From Microcebus murinus (taxonomy: Eukaryota > Chordata > Mammalia > Primates > Cheirogaleidae), in assembly GCF_040939455.1 (NCBI RefSeq), contig NC_134108.1, forward strand, positions 86,410,001-86,474,000: a DNA stretch of 64,000 nt, given 5' to 3'. Numbering within the stretch: position 1 is the stretch's first letter; each line of letters opens with the position of its first letter. Position numbers and translations under genes: made by a program. The notes beneath the pieces were generated by a model. The model saw only the letters and a program-made list of their open reading frames with translations, made no database searches and was not told the DNA's origin. Below are positions 1-13,599 of the stretch, in pieces.

Positions 1-24
1 AAATTTTTTATACATATGTCTTTT

Positions 25-362
<338 letters not shown>

Positions 363-376
363 TACATATGTCTTTT

Positions 377-964
377 AAGGGAATTGAGACAATGCATTTG
401 TGTAGAACTGGGGAGGGGAAGAATTAAGACAGAAAGAGTTAAAACATGCTAAGGATTTTTATTCTGTGTGTGGTAGGATTATATTAGAAGAAATTAGCCA
501 AGTCATTTTTATAAAAAAAAAATATATACTGGATGGAATTGAAGTCTTATCCTTTCTTATAAAAACCTCAGGCTTCTCAGACATAATCACTTTATTTAGA
601 TAAAAGCCATTGAAAAAAATGCAATTGGTTGCAATAAATTGATTACTAAGGGATGTCATCAATTTTATTTACTACTTGAAAATAAGACTGACCATCTGAA
701 ATAAGAAATGAAGATTTACAAGAATGTTTTTATGTAGTCACAAAATAATGAGGTTTACTCCCATCTCTTGGTTTCATTAGGGTTCCAAAGACACAAAGAT
801 TTATGGATTATTGAGACAGGAAAAATTAAACAAAGTTTATTAGGCCATTTTCCTCAGTATAAGTGAGAAAAAAATCCTGCATACACTGTCCAGAGAAATT
901 TCTCAAAATAATTAGCCTTTCATTCATATATTAACACAAAGTTGCCAGATCCAGCTAAAAGTAT
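377..964. other. intronic sequence without recognised feature
   Basis: AT-rich sequence with no recognisable repeat family, exon or RNA. A short open frame on the - strand (459-662) has no recognisable content and is most likely chance. Confidence 0.6.
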
Positions 965-1312
965 TAGAAATGTAAAGTTTGTCAAGAAAGATAAGACTTC
1001 TGCCCTCATAGAGCTTACCTTCTAATTAAGAAGATGAAAATAAAGTAAAAATGGCTCAGAACACAGTATAAAATTTCTGAGGAGAATTATGAAAGAAATT
1101 AATGGAGTGACAGACGGTAAGTAGGATGGAGGGCATTAAATGAAAACAATGCTCACAGGAGGAGATATTTGTGCTGAGGTAAAGAATAAGGAGCATGCCA
1201 TATGAAAGCAGGAAAAAGAACTATCCAAGCAGAAGTTTTAGAAAATGGAAGGCCCTGAGGAAAGACAGAATCCAGGCTTTTCAAATAATGAAAGGTGCTG
1301 CTGTGGCCAATG
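965..1312 (-). mobile_element. L2 LINE fragment, 3' part
   Basis: The top strand reads as the reverse complement of the L2 3' region, with matches such as CTGCCCTCATAGAGCTTAC near 1000. The element continues after an inserted LTR at 1656. Very diverged. Confidence 0.65.
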
Positions 1313-1655
1313 CATAAGTACCTTGGTCCACTTCAGTTGCTATAATGGAATTCCACAGACTGGGTAAGTTATAAGCAACAGAAATGTATTTCTAACAGTT
1401 CTGGAGCCAGAAAAGTCTAAGATCAAGTTGTCAGCAAATTAGGTTCTGGTGAGCGCCTGTTTCCTGGTTCATAGACAGTAGTTTCACTGTGTTCTCCCAT
1501 GGTGGAAACTAGATCCCTAGAGTTTCTTTTATAAGGCCACTAATATCACTCATGAATTCTCTGCTGCATGATCTAATCATCTCCCCAATGCTCCACTTCC
1601 AAATACCATCCCATTGAGGATTGATGGGCACATAAACATTAGATCTATGGCAATA
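1313..1655 (-). mobile_element. MaLR-type solo LTR (MLT1/MST-like)
   Basis: The sequence reads as the reverse complement of a MaLR LTR: CCACAGACTGGGTAAGTTATAA, ACAGTTCTGGAGCCAGAAAAG, a TTCCTGGTTCATAGACAG segment, TTATAAGGCCACTAATATCA, and a CACATAAACATTAGA terminus. No internal gag or pol is attached, so it is a solo LTR. It splits an older L2. The exact subfamily cannot be set by eye. Confidence 0.65.
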
Positions 1656-2435
1656 GTGAGCAAGATAGAAAATCATATCAAATGTTAGCAGGACCTACAT
1701 CATATAGGGCCTTGGGAACATGGGAAGGTTTTAGACTTTAATCTCTAGATGCCTTAGGAAGCCATGGAAAGGTTTTAAACAGGCGAGGGGGGGGTATATG
1801 TATTTATCTAAACTATTCTGCCTGCAGTAATGAGAATAGATTTTAGAAAGCTATCGTAGTAGTCCTGACAAAAGGTAAGTATGCCTAGGATGAGGGTAAA
1901 TGGCAGTAGAAAGGGAAATAAGTGGAGAAACTGAAAGCTATTCTGCAAATATAATTGACAGAACTTTCTGGAAAGAGCATGAAAAGGGTAGAACCAAGAA
2001 CAACATTTAAATTTCTTTATTTGTTTGAACTATAGGGCAGATGGCAGTGCCATGAGGAAAAATAGGGGCATAACAGCTTATTTTATAGGAGATTATTGGG
2101 AGGTAAACATGAGTTTTATTTTGTACAGATGAAGAAAAAGATGCCTGCTAGACATCCAAATGGAGATATGTAGACAATTGGATATATGATGCTAGTGCTC
2201 AGAGAAGAAATCAAGACTGGAGATATAATTTGGGAAGTTATCAAAATAGAGGTAGTGGTTAAAACCAAAGAACTTTATATTGCCTGAGGGGAAAACGTAG
2301 ATGAAGAGAAGTGCAGATAAAGAAGAGAAAGTGTAGACAAATAAAAGAAGATAAAGAAAAGTAGATAAATCCTAGAAAAACCCTCCAGGTTTCCAATATT
2401 TAGAAATTTGGTAGAGGAGAGAAAGCCATGTTAAA
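1656..2435 (-). mobile_element. L2 LINE fragment, ORF2 reverse-transcriptase part
   Basis: This continues the L2 interrupted at 1313. The top strand shows the reverse complement of the L2 ORF, for instance TAGGGCCTTGGGAACATGG, CTAGACATCCAAATGGAGA and GACTGGAGATATAATTTGGG. No open frame survives. Confidence 0.7.
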
Positions 2436-3744
2436 TGCCAATACCATCCCCTGACAAACACCCCCATCATCTCTCAGCCCGTATATATTGCTCCTTTCAT
2501 GATCCGACATTATCTTAGCCTGGGTTCTCCACAAAAGCAGAATCTGGATGAAAATTGCATTTAGGTAGTTTATTTTGGAAATGATTCCAGGAAACAGAAG
2601 TGAAGACCAAGCAAGAATAAAATACGTGGGGAAGGAGAGAAAGTCAGTACAAAGGCAGATAAGGAGTTGAACATCACTGTGGGCAACTGTGCTTGATTTT
2701 ACCAGGATTTTATGAGGAGCTGTGTAATAGGAGTCTCAGTTTTGTCTACCCAAGGGTCAAAGAAACAAGCATATAACTATCGATTCATGGTTTTTTGATT
2801 GAGAGTTTCCCCAGAGGACATTAGTTTTCCCACATTTCTAGATTGCCATACTATACTGGTGAGAGTACAGGTTCTAGCAGACGTCTTAGGTGACAGTGTC
2901 AGAGAAGCTGGGGGTCACAGAAAGAGAGCTGAACATATTAATATGTTTATATGTTCCCATAACAATCACAAAATGCCCACTCAAGTGTCAGCTGCCTCTG
3001 GGAGCTACTTTTACATTGAGCAGGCACCAGTGCTTTCTTGATCCAGCAACTAGTATGAAGTGGTGCCCCCCCACCCCAGTCATCTATTGGACCATTCACT
3101 GTTACAATTATGAACTCTAGGAGATTTTCCAGAACATGCTAAATATATATTTATTTAATAGAGAAAAGCATAGAGCAAACCAGTAAGCCTAATTGTTGCC
3201 CAATTACAACTACATGTTAGAACAGACCCAGAATAATACCTGAAACTTTGCCTTATTTGGGTCAATACCAGAGATTAAAAATATCACCTTGTTTTTGATT
3301 TTTTTTTTCATCAGCAGTGTGTCTACTACATAGCACTTTTCTTTCCAATTATATTTATATCTATTACCATCCTAATGTATTCTTTGGGGGATAATAGAAA
3401 ATATGATCATGACATTTCCTATGTTGTCACTATTTCCACTGGGAAACACATTTGGAGGTAATCATGGCAAGAACGACTGGAGCTGAGACAAACACTGCAA
3501 ATGGGAAATTTGCAGCTGCCTTCCTTTGTAAAGAGCTTCACTTTCCACATTTGTGCTCCTCATTCACTCTTCCTGTTGCCTGTCCTTATACAAGAATGAT
3601 CTCTTATTGTTTTCTCAACCACACCATTCTAAAGACAAAGGGGGAGTGCTTTGCCTTTTCTCTTGTTCTCTAGTAAATATTTCTATATTTACCTTATATA
3701 AAATATTTATAAATATATTCTTAATTATTCTATAAATATTTCTT
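2436..3744. other. intronic sequence; possible unclassified old repeat at 2515-2780
   Basis: The 2515-2780 part (from TAGCCTGGGTTCTCCACAAA) has the look of a diverged interspersed repeat, but I cannot name the family. The remainder shows short chance frames only. Position 3728-3744 is the left target-site copy of the small L1 insertion that follows. Confidence 0.4.
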
Positions 3745-3817
3745 TTTTTCCATTTATTTCATGATAATATGGAGGTACAAATATTATTAGGATTACAAAT
3801 ATTGCCCCTGCCGCCCC
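3745..3817 (-). mobile_element. very short 5'-truncated L1 insertion (3' end only)
   Basis: About 73 bp: a poly(T) start, then ATTTATTTCATGATAATATGG and a GGTACAAATATTATTAGG stretch ending in CCCCTGCCGCCC. This matches the 3' terminus of the lemur L1 seen at 25075 onward. A perfect 17-bp duplication, TTCTATAAATATTTCTT, flanks it at 3728-3744 and 3818-3834. Confidence 0.8.
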
Positions 3818-3889
3818 TTCTATAAATATTTCTTAATTCACTTATCTTAATCCTCCCAGCTTAGGTCTCTCAATGGAACACAGCCCTTG

Positions 3890-4115
3890 AGGAAAACAGT
3901 ATAACTCACTGATTGAGAGCACAGGCTCTGGTGTCAATCTGCCGGGGTTAAATCCCCCATTCTACTATTGACTATCCAGTCACCTTGGACAAGTCGCTGG
4001 GTCTTTCTGTACTTCAACTTCAGTGAATCTAATAATAGAACCCACCTAACAGATTTCATGAGCATTAAATGTGGTGATGCATGTAAAGCGTATAATACAT
4101 ACTGGGTATACAGAA
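3890..4115 (+). mobile_element. MIR SINE
   Basis: Contains GATTGAGAGCACAGGCTCTG, then the core GTCACCTTGGACAAGTCGCTG and the 3' CATGTAAAGCGTATAATACA, in the order of a MIR consensus. Confidence 0.85.
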
Positions 4116-5114
4116 AAGGCTTTTATTTTTTAAGGATGGTTAAAGTAGGATTCTTACTCTCATGGGAAACTCCTACCTTTTCTCATAGTGGGAATGAAGG
4201 CTAGGTCTCCAGCCCATCTTTAAAAATACCCTCCAGGCTGTCAGTGGAAATCAACATTAATTTTCTTTTAAAAATTTTCCTAAGATGGTGACACTCTGCA
4301 GTGATTAAAGACAAGCCAGGGTATTACAAAATCAGGGAGGAAAGCAGCACTCCAGGGACACGGATAATCACCAGGCTATTTAAGGACATGATACCTCTAT
4401 AAAGCAGCTTAATGTCAGGCTGGCATTTTGTAATGGCATATTTCAAGTACATGTAATTTTCTGTCATGTTAAGCTCATAACTCTTTTGATAGCATCCACT
4501 CTGATATGACCCAGCTTTCTCTCTCTAACTCAACAGCTGTTTGATTATCCTGCTGTACAACACAGTTCAGTATTCCTCGTTTCCCACCGTGTTTAAACGT
4601 GTATTTTCCAGTTCCTGGTTACAAAGAAATGTTAAAAGATTAAGCCCAATCCCAAAGGTGAGCAAGGAGACAGGGGCAACTGTGCACACAAGAAAGTGCA
4701 CACAAAAGTGCTTCTTCTTACTCTGGGTTGAAGACAGCCTTAGAGTGGTCTACATTTTTTCTTCCTTAAGAAATAAGGGAAATTTTCTTTCCTTTTGCAA
4801 AGTGGGAAGGTGAGAACCTCCTGCTTTTCCCTTGTTTCCCCTTATTTCAACACCTGTAAAGAAAAAAGATTAACACATATAAAACCACAACACTTTAAAT
4901 AAATATTTATTTCATTGTAAATTGAAATGTTCTTGAAAAATGGCCTTAACAAACTCCTGCCACCCAACCCACTAACTGTATTAAATTAACACCTTTCTTC
5001 TATCTACGCAAGTAGCAATCCCAGGAGAACAAATGCATGGCTATCATTCCTTTAATTATCACTAGTAATTTGTGTTTATATACAAATGAGTCTTAAGAAA
5101 TATTCAAGTATCTG
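4116..5114. other. intronic sequence without recognised feature
   Basis: Unique-looking sequence. Short open frames at 3968-4204 and 4541-4813 have no recognisable protein content. Confidence 0.6.
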
Positions 5115-7040
5115 GGGAATCTTTTTTTATCTATATAAATGTATGCGATTCAAATGTAATTTTGTTACATGCAGAGATTACATACTGGTCAAGTCAGAGA
5201 TTTAGGGCGTCCATCACCCAAATAATATACATTGTACCCATTAAGTAATTTCTCCTTATCCACTCCCCTCCCACCCTCTCACACTTCCAAGTCTCCATTG
5301 TCAATCATTCCACTCTCTACATCCATGTGTATGCAGTTTTTAGTATCCACTTATGAGTGAGAACATGTGATATTTGACTTTCTGTGTCTGGCTTGTTTCA
5401 CTTAAAATAGTAACCTCCAGTCCCATCCATGTTGCTGCAAAAGACATGATTTCATTTTTTTTATAGCTGAATAGTATTCTATGTGTATGTATACCATATT
5501 TTCTTTATCTCATCATCGCTGATGGGCACTTAGGTGGATTCTATATCTTTGCTATTGTGAGGAGTGCTATGGTAAACATACTAGCCCAAGTATTTTTTTT
5601 TGAGATGTTGATTTCTTTTCTTTTGGGTAGATACCCAGGAGTGGGATTGCTGGATCATATGGTAGTTCTATGTTTAGTTCTTTAGAAATCTCCATACTAG
5701 TTTTCCATAGAGGTTGTACTAATTTACATTCAAACAAAAAAATGAATCAGAGTTCCTTTTTCTCAGCACCTCATCAACATCTGGTGTTTTGTATCTTTTT
5801 AGTAATAGCCATTCTGACTGGTGTAAGATGATAACTCATTGTGGTTTTGATCTGCATTTCTCTGAAGGCTACTGATGTTAAGCATGTTTTCATATGCTTA
5901 TTGGCCATTTGTATGTCTTCTTATGAAAAATGTCTATTCACGTCCTTTGCATACAGTTTAATGGGATTGTTTTTATTCTTTTTAATGTTCAGTTGTTTAG
6001 TTCCTTATGTATTCTGTATATTAGTCCCCTGTTGAATGAATAGTTGCAAATATTTTCTTCCATTCTGCAGGTGTCTTTTCACTCTCTTGATTTTTTCTCT
6101 TGCTGTGTGGAAGCTTTTTGGTTTAATTGAGTCTCATTTGTCTATTTTTGGTTTTGTTGTCTGTGCACTTGAGGTCTTAGTCATGAATTCTTTATGTAAA
6201 CCAGAAGAGTTCTTCCTGGGTTTTCTTCCAGTATTTTAATACTTTTGGTTCTTATGTTTAAGTCTTTAATTTTTCTTGAGTTGATTTTTGCATATGGTAA
6301 GAAGCAGGAGTTCAGTTTCATTCTTCTGCATAAGGCCATTCAATTTTCCCAGCACCATTTATTGAATAGACTATCCTTTCCCCATTGTATATACCGGTCA
6401 GCTTTGTCAAAGATCAGTTGGCTATAAATATGTGGCTTTATTTCTGAGTTCTCTATTCTGTTCCATTGATCTAGGTGTCTATTTTTATACCAATTCCATA
6501 CTGTTTTGGTTACTATAGCCTTGTAATATAATTTAAAGTCAGGTCATGTGGTGCTCCAGCTTTGTTCTTTTTGTTTAGGATTGTTTTAGCTATTCAGGCT
6601 CTTTTTGGTTCCATATGAATTTTTGAATTTTTTTTATAACTCTGTGAAAAATTAGATTGGTATTTTGATAGGAAGTGTACTGCATCTGTAGATGGCTTTG
6701 GGCAGTATGGTCATTTTAATGATATTAATTCTTCTGATCCATGAGCATGGGATGTTTTCCCATTCGTTAATGTCATCTACAATTTCATTCATCAGGGTTT
6801 TGTAGTTTTCCTTGTAGAGAGCTTTCATCTCCTTGGTTAAATATACTCCTAGGTATTTTATTCTTTTCTGTAGCTCTTGTAAATGAGATGCCTCCTTGAT
6901 TTCATTCTCATCAACATCATTATTGGTGTATAGAAATGCTAATGATTTTTATATGTTAATTTTGTATCCTGAAACTTTACCACATTCATTTATCAAATAT
7001 AAGAGCTTTTTGCTGGAGTCTTTAGGGTGTTCTAGACATA

Positions 7041-7437
7041 AAATCATGTTATTAGCAAACAGATAATTTCACTTCCTCTTTTTTAATTTGGATGCCCTTT
7101 TTTCCTCTTGTCTGATTCCTCTGACTAGAACTTCCAGTATTATGTTAAATAGAAGTGGTGAAAGTGGGCATCCTTGTCCTAATCCAGTTCCTAGAAGAAA
7201 AGCTTTCCATTGTTCCCTATTCAGTATGATGTTGGCTGTAGGTTTGTCATATACAGACTTTATGTTCCTTCCTTTCATAGTTTGTTGAGAGTTTTTATTA
7301 TAAATTTTATCAAATGTTTTTTCTGTATTTATTGAGATGATTATATGATTGTTTTCTTTAATTTCATGTATGTGATGTATTACACTTATTAATTTGCATA
7401 TATTGAACCATCCTTGCATGTCTGATATAAAACCCAC
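7041..7437 (-). pseudogene. L1 ORF2 reverse transcriptase remnant
   Basis: The 122-codon open stretch carries the [12 protein letters not shown] motif and the [18 protein letters not shown] block of an L1 reverse transcriptase. In the next block, just beyond the open frame on its left, the catalytic FADD is changed to FANN near 7045-7057, so both metal-binding aspartates are lost. The frame is broken on both sides. Confidence 0.85.
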
Positions 7438-7930
7438 TTGATCATGGTATATTATCTTTTTAATGTGCTACTGGATTCAATTTGCTTATATTTTCTTTAG
7501 GATTTTTGTATCTATGTTCATCAGGGATATTGTTTTGTGGTTTTCTTTTTTGCTGCATTCTTGTCTGGTTTGGGTATCAAGGTGGTACTAGCCTTGTAGA
7601 ATGAGTTAGGGAGAATTCTCTCCTCTTATATGTTTTGGTACAGTTTCAGAAGACTGTATTAGTTCTTCTTCAAATGTTTGGTAGAATTTGGATGAGAATT
7701 CTTCTGGTCCTGGGCTTTTCTTTGTTGGGAGATTTTTTATTACCGATTCAATCTCACTACTCATTATTGATCTATTCATGTTTTCTGTTTCTTCCTGGTT
7801 CAATCTTGGGAGGTTTTATGTTTCCAGGAATTTATCCATTTTCTCTAGGTTTCTAGTTTGTGAGTATATAGTTGTTCAGAATAGTCTATGATGATCTTTT
7901 GTATTTCTGTGGTGTAAGTTGTAATGTCTC

Positions 7931-8259
<329 letters not shown>

Positions 8260-9583
8260 AAGTTGTAATGTCTCCTTTTTCATTTTTGATATGTTTATTC
8301 GAGTTTCCTCTCTTCTTTTCTTGGTTAATCTAGTTAGCAATTTATCAATTTTGTTTATTATTTTGAAGAACTAACTTTTTGTTTCATTGATTCTTTTTGG
8401 TGTGGTTTCTATTTCCTTTAGTTCTGCTCCAATCTTTGCTATTTCTTTTCTTCTACTAACTTGGGTTTTGGTTTGTTCTTGTTTTTCTAGTTCTTTCAGG
8501 TATAATGTTAGGTTGTTAATTTGTGATCTTTCTACTTTTTTAATGTAGGCATTAATGCTATAAAGTGCCCTTTTAGCACTGATTTTGTTGTATGCCACAG
8601 GTTTTGGTATGTTGTATTTTTCACTTCTATTTCTTTAAACAAAAATTTTAAAGTCTATCTTAATTTCCTTGTTGACCCAGTGATAATTCAGGGGCATGCT
8701 GTTTAATTTCCATGTATTTGTATGGTTTCCAAAATTGCTCTTGGTATTAATTTCTAATTTTATTCCACTGTGGTCTGAGAACCTACTCAATATGATTTTA
8801 ATTTTATAAAATTTGTTAAGACTTGTTTTGTAGCCTAACCTATGGTCTGTTTTGTAGAATGAAATGTTCTATAAATGTTTGCTAGGTTTATATTGTTTTC
8901 ATTCCAATGCTTCTCTGTTGGTTTTCTATCATGATGATCTATCTAATGCTGTGAGTGGGGTGTTGAAGTCCCTCACTATCACTGTATTACTGTCTTTCTT
9001 TCTTTAGGTCTAGCAGTGTTTGTTTTATGAATCTGGGTGCCTCAGTTTTGGGTGCATATCTATTTACAATAGTTATATCCTTGTGCTAAATTGATCCCTT
9101 TATAATTATTAATATATACTGAACTTCTTTGTCTTTTTTACTGGTTTTGTCTTAAAGTCAGTTTTATCTGGCATAGTATAGCTACTCTTTCTTGCTTTTC
9201 ACTTTCATTTGTGTGAAATATCTTTTTCTATCCCTTTACTTTCAGTCTATATGTATCTTTACAAATGAAGTGCATTTCTTGTAAGCTGCATATAGTTGAA
9301 TCTTTTGAAAATACATTCAGTCAATCTATATCTTTTAAGTGGAACATTTAATCCATTTATATTCAAAGTTTATATTGATATATGAGGTTCATTCATATTG
9401 ATCATTGTTCTCTAGTTGTTTTATAAATTCTTTGTTTCTTTTTCTCTGTCTTTGTCCTTTGGTGGAATTATGTAGTGGTGCCATTTGATTCCTTTCCTTT
9501 CCTCCTTTGTGTGATTGTTTTACCACTAAGTTTATATTTTGTGTGATTTCATGTTAGTGAATGCCATCTTTTCACTTCTAAGT

Positions 9584-9874
9584 TTAAAATTCCTTTGAGC
9601 ATCTCTTATAGGGCCAGTCTAAGTGATGAATTCCCTCAGTATTTGCTTGTCTGGGAAAGAATTTATTTCTCCATTTATGAAGGTTAATATTTCTATATAT
9701 AGATTCTTGCCTGGCAGGTTTTTTCTCTTCCAGTGCTTTGAATATACTATCCCATCCTCTTCTGGCCTGAAAGGTTTCTCCTGAAAAGTCTGCTGTTAAT
9801 CTGATGGTATTTCCTTTATAGGTGACTAGAAGCTTTTCTCTTGCTGATTTTAGAACTTGTTCCTTCACTTTCAC
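9584..9874 (-). pseudogene. L1 ORF1 C-terminal remnant
   Basis: A 96-codon open stretch with LLVTYKGNTIRLTADFSGET and FQARRGWDSIFKAL, the conserved C-terminal RNA-binding part of L1 ORF1p. The rest of ORF1 is fragmented. Confidence 0.85.
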
Positions 9875-10429
9875 TTTAGATGATCTGGTTATAATATGCC
9901 ATGGTAATGTGCTTTTTGCATTGCCTGAGGATCACTGAGCCTCCTGTATCTGGATATCTAAATCTCTTGCTCGACTTGAGACATTTCCATCTATTATTTT
10001 GTTAAATAGGTTTTCTAAGCCTTTTGATCTCTCTTCACCCTCAGAAATACCAATAATTCATAAGTCATTTTATGTATTCCCAAGCACATCAAAGTCTTTG
10101 CTCATTATTTTTTATTCATTTTTTTTTCTTTATTTTTGTCTGACTGGATCATTTCAAAAGGCCTGTCTTCATGTTCTGAAGTACTTTCTTCTGCTTGATC
10201 TTGGTCTAGTCTAGTGCTGAAGATTTGAATGTATTTTGTATTTCCTTTAATGCATTTTTCAGTTGCAGAATTTCTGCTTTGTTATTATTATTATTAAGAT
10301 ATCTATCTCCTTGGTAAATTTCTCATTTATATCCTTAATTTCTTTTCTGAGTTCTTTGCATTGGTTTTCAGATTTCTCTTGCATCTCATTGAACTGCCCT
10401 TCTTGGCTTTGTGGATGATTCTCAGGACC

Positions 10430-11200
10430 CTGGAAAAATTCTTAGGTGAGGGATGACTGCCACTGCACTGAGATCATACCACAGTAAGGATGGAGCCAAT
10501 CCCAGTGACCACAGCCTCGGCCAGCAAGTGAGGAACTTGCATCCCTCTCATGCCACAGTCCCAGCAAGACTACCTCCCTTGTCCTTACAGGGGAGGTAGT
10601 TACAGCCGACTAGGTTGTAACTGTTAGGTTCAGTCAGACCTAACAGTTCAGAGCTAGCCTGGAACTCAGCCCCAGGCCATGGGAGCCCCCATCCAACTTA
10701 AGACCAAGCCTCTGTCACAACTCTTGTCTTGCTCAGGTCCCAGGGGAGGTGCCCACTCCCAATGCCAGCAGCTGCAGCCTACACCACATTTATTTCTCAG
10801 TCCTGATTGCAGGAGCCCACCCCCTCCTCATACCCCAGCTCTGCAAGCAGCAACTCGAGTTTTCCTACTGCCTCAGACTGGTACTGCTGGTTACCAGGAC
10901 TGTGGGAGTTTGTTAAGAGCTATAATTAAAAATATTATCTTACTGTAGCCTCTTCAATCTCAGGAAGGGCATGGGACCTGGGTTATGTTTCCTCCCTGGA
11001 GCAGTTCCTTCTCATAGTCTCCCAGCCCCACTGTAAGTTAGATTCAGGGCTTGGGAAGGTCAAGCTCTTCTCAGTGGGAAGGTAGACCACAAAAAATCTC
11101 TCACTCACCCTCTCTCATACTGAGGAGCCACTTCCTTGAAACACTTCTGGTCAGCTATCCCAGCCCTGGTTTTTCCAAACAGCATTGTCTTGAAGTCTAG
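10430..11200 (-). mobile_element. 5' UTR of the 5145-11200 L1
   Basis: GC-richer sequence following ORF1 with CpGs and short C-rich blocks, as in L1 5' UTRs. A + strand frame of 89 codons at 10679-10948 lies inside it and is not considered a gene. The outer edge is uncertain by some hundred bases. Confidence 0.6.
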
Positions 11201-11436
11201 GATATTGTCATTCTTATCAGGTCAAGGTACATATGATGCTCCTTAATGAAGTTACTTGAGTGTGGTTCTTCCCAATCTGAAGACCTGTGAACCTCAATTT
11301 CCATACACACCTGCTCAGAAACCAGAAACATTTGACCCACAGCTGGGAAATTTTTTCTGATCAAAAGCTTTCATGAGATTTACAAATTGTTCAAATATCT
11401 ATAAGTAATGCTATAGTTTTCTCTAAAGGCATTGTG

Positions 11437-11475
11437 TTAGTGCACCAGGATGCATTAAAAAAAGAAAAAAAGAAA
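11437..11475 (+). mobile_element. minimal A-tailed insertion of unknown source
   Basis: Thirty-nine bases: TTAGTGCACCAGGATGCATT followed by A7-G-A7-G-A3. It is bounded by a perfect 13-bp duplication, TAAAGGCATTGTG, at 11424-11436 and 11476-11488. The A tail plus duplication show L1-mediated retroposition. The 20 bases before the tail are too short for me to identify the parent RNA. Confidence 0.7.
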
Positions 11476-11524
11476 TAAAGGCATTGTGCTTCCTACCAAT
11501 GATCATTGTTCAATTTAGTTAGAT

Positions 11525-11612
11525 ATAGTAATATATATATATATATATATGATATATATACACAGACACATACATATACACACATACCTACAGATACACA
11601 AACATACACAAA
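11525..11612. repeat. (TA)n then (CA/TA)n microsatellite
   Basis: A run of TA dinucleotides (about 11530-11560) passes into interrupted CACATA and ACACA units. Likely polymorphic. Confidence 0.9.
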
Positions 11613-12195
11613 AAATTTTAAAATAAGGTATTTTGACTCAGTGAATTATATCAGTTCTAGCAGAGTCTTCTAGTTGTTTGGCCAATATATTCTATCTCTC
11701 TTTTTCATTAATACACCCCTGATTTTATTTGGGGTAGTAATGTACCCAGCCAAAATTTTCAGCCTTGCTTAAAGCACAGAGTAGCCATGGGGCTAAATTC
11801 AGGACAATCAAAAGTAAGCAAAAGAGTTAGAGTACTATCATGACCTCTAGAAAACCTCCTTAAGAGGAGCATGAGCCCCCAACCTTCCTTCTTTCTGAAG
11901 CCTAGAATATGGATGAAATGACTTGAATTCCAGAAGTCACCTTGGATCATGAGGTGACCTTGAGAATAGAAGCCACATGCTAGGATGGTAAAGCAAAAAG
12001 ACAAAAGAAGCTTACACCCCTGATAACTATGAAATGACCACACCAGCCTGGCATGCTAACTATCAGACTTTTTGCTAATGATAGAGAAATAATTTATTTT
12101 TCTTAACCTCTAGTTCTTTTTATAAATTCTCTGTTATATGCAGCTAAGTCTAATCCTAATTGATAAAACCAGTGTCAAGATTTCCCTAAACTATA
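11613..12195. other. intronic sequence without recognised feature
   Basis: No repeat family or exon recognised. A - strand frame at 11759-12043 (94 codons) has no known motif and no ORF-supporting context. Confidence 0.5.
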
Positions 12196-12204
12196 TATCT
12201 TGAT

Positions 12205-12404
12205 ATGTAGTCCTGAACTCTTGGGCTCAAGTGATCCTCCTGCCTCATAGTAGCATACCATTGCACCCAGAAATTTTTTTTTTGGTAGAGATTGAGTCTT
12301 GGTTTTTCACCCAGGATGGTCTTGAACTCCTGGTTACAAGCAATTCTCCTGCCTCAGCCTCCCAAAATGCTAGAATTACAAGTGTGAGCCACCATGCCCT
12401 GCCT
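12205..12404 (-). mobile_element. old degenerate Alu/FLAM-type SINE
   Basis: CTCAGCCTCCCAAAATGCTA and GTGAGCCACCATGCCCTGCC at the right end give the reverse of an Alu head. The left part is decayed and lacks the lemur linker, so it predates the other Alus here. Confidence 0.75.
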
Positions 12405-12419
12405 TTTCTTAAATAGTTT

Positions 12420-13595
12420 TGATTTTGTTCATAAAGCCTTAGATTTTTTTCTCAAAGAGAAAGAGAAGATAGGATTTCTTGTGTTATTTATCTTATTTCA
12501 GGCTAATAGATTTAATAAATTATAAGTTTATAAAATACATTTTTCAACCCAATGAAAGCATGATAAAAGTATTATCTCAATATAAAGAAATATCATGGGA
12601 AGTAGCAATATGAAAAACTATATTTTTCTAAATTAGCAATATAATAAAAAAGCTTAGACTTTTCCTATGAAATGTTACCCCTTATCTTAAAACTAACCCC
12701 AAAAGGCAATTTCTAATCATATTGAATAAAAAGTAAAATTAGTTTGTGGATTTTTACATCTCAATTCCTAGGGAGCTATACATCTGTTATTGTCTGCCTT
12801 TAAACAGAGAACAAAGACCATTCACTGTCAAACTCTTATTGTTTGTCAGTAGAACACTAAACTCTCAAGGCTGGACTGTTCTGCTTTTTTGTTTATTTAT
12901 TCCAGTACTTTGTCATTATTTAGCAACTTCACACAATTCTCCTTTCCAATAAAAGCATTTCCTGCTTATTAAAAATGTCTTTAAAATGGATAGACTATGT
13001 ACAAAAGCAAAATGGTCTCTCCTGTATATGCTTACAGTGAACTGATTTTGTAAACCATGTATGGAAGTGTAAACCTCTGTAGCTTATTCTGAAGCTCATG
13101 AGAGAATTTAACCTTGCAGGTCTGTCAGTCCAGGCTCTTTCACAAAGTCATTTTTCTTTGTATCAAATGAATACTGTCAAAGCTCACTACACCTATCAGG
13201 TTATGCTTGGTTGGTTTAAATGTTAATGTGATGCACCTGCCAGTTACCAAGCAATGGACAGCACAAACACATTTGTTGTACATTAAAAATATTCTTCACA
13301 GAAACAAAAATTGATTAGGGTCTGAGTAAATTTATGCCACATGAAAAACTGTGAAGTCAACATCTTATGAAGAGACAATGGAATTTATTGATTCTTAGGA
13401 ATGAAAACAACAGTGGCTGGAGATAACTGTGTGATATAAATTGTCTACCATTCTATACAATGGTAGCAGCTATTCTATTCGAGTTTTTCTTTGTTTATAT
13501 TCACTGACATGCTCATATTGTGCCTTTTCTAATATTTTGTCCCTTCATCCCTCTGAGCTTGAAAATAGTCTCCTGTTTTCCTTAGGATAAGAATT
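12420..13595. other. intronic sequence without recognised feature
   Basis: AT-rich unique sequence. No open frame with recognisable content and no clear repeat. Confidence 0.6.
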
Positions 13596-13599
13596 ATTT

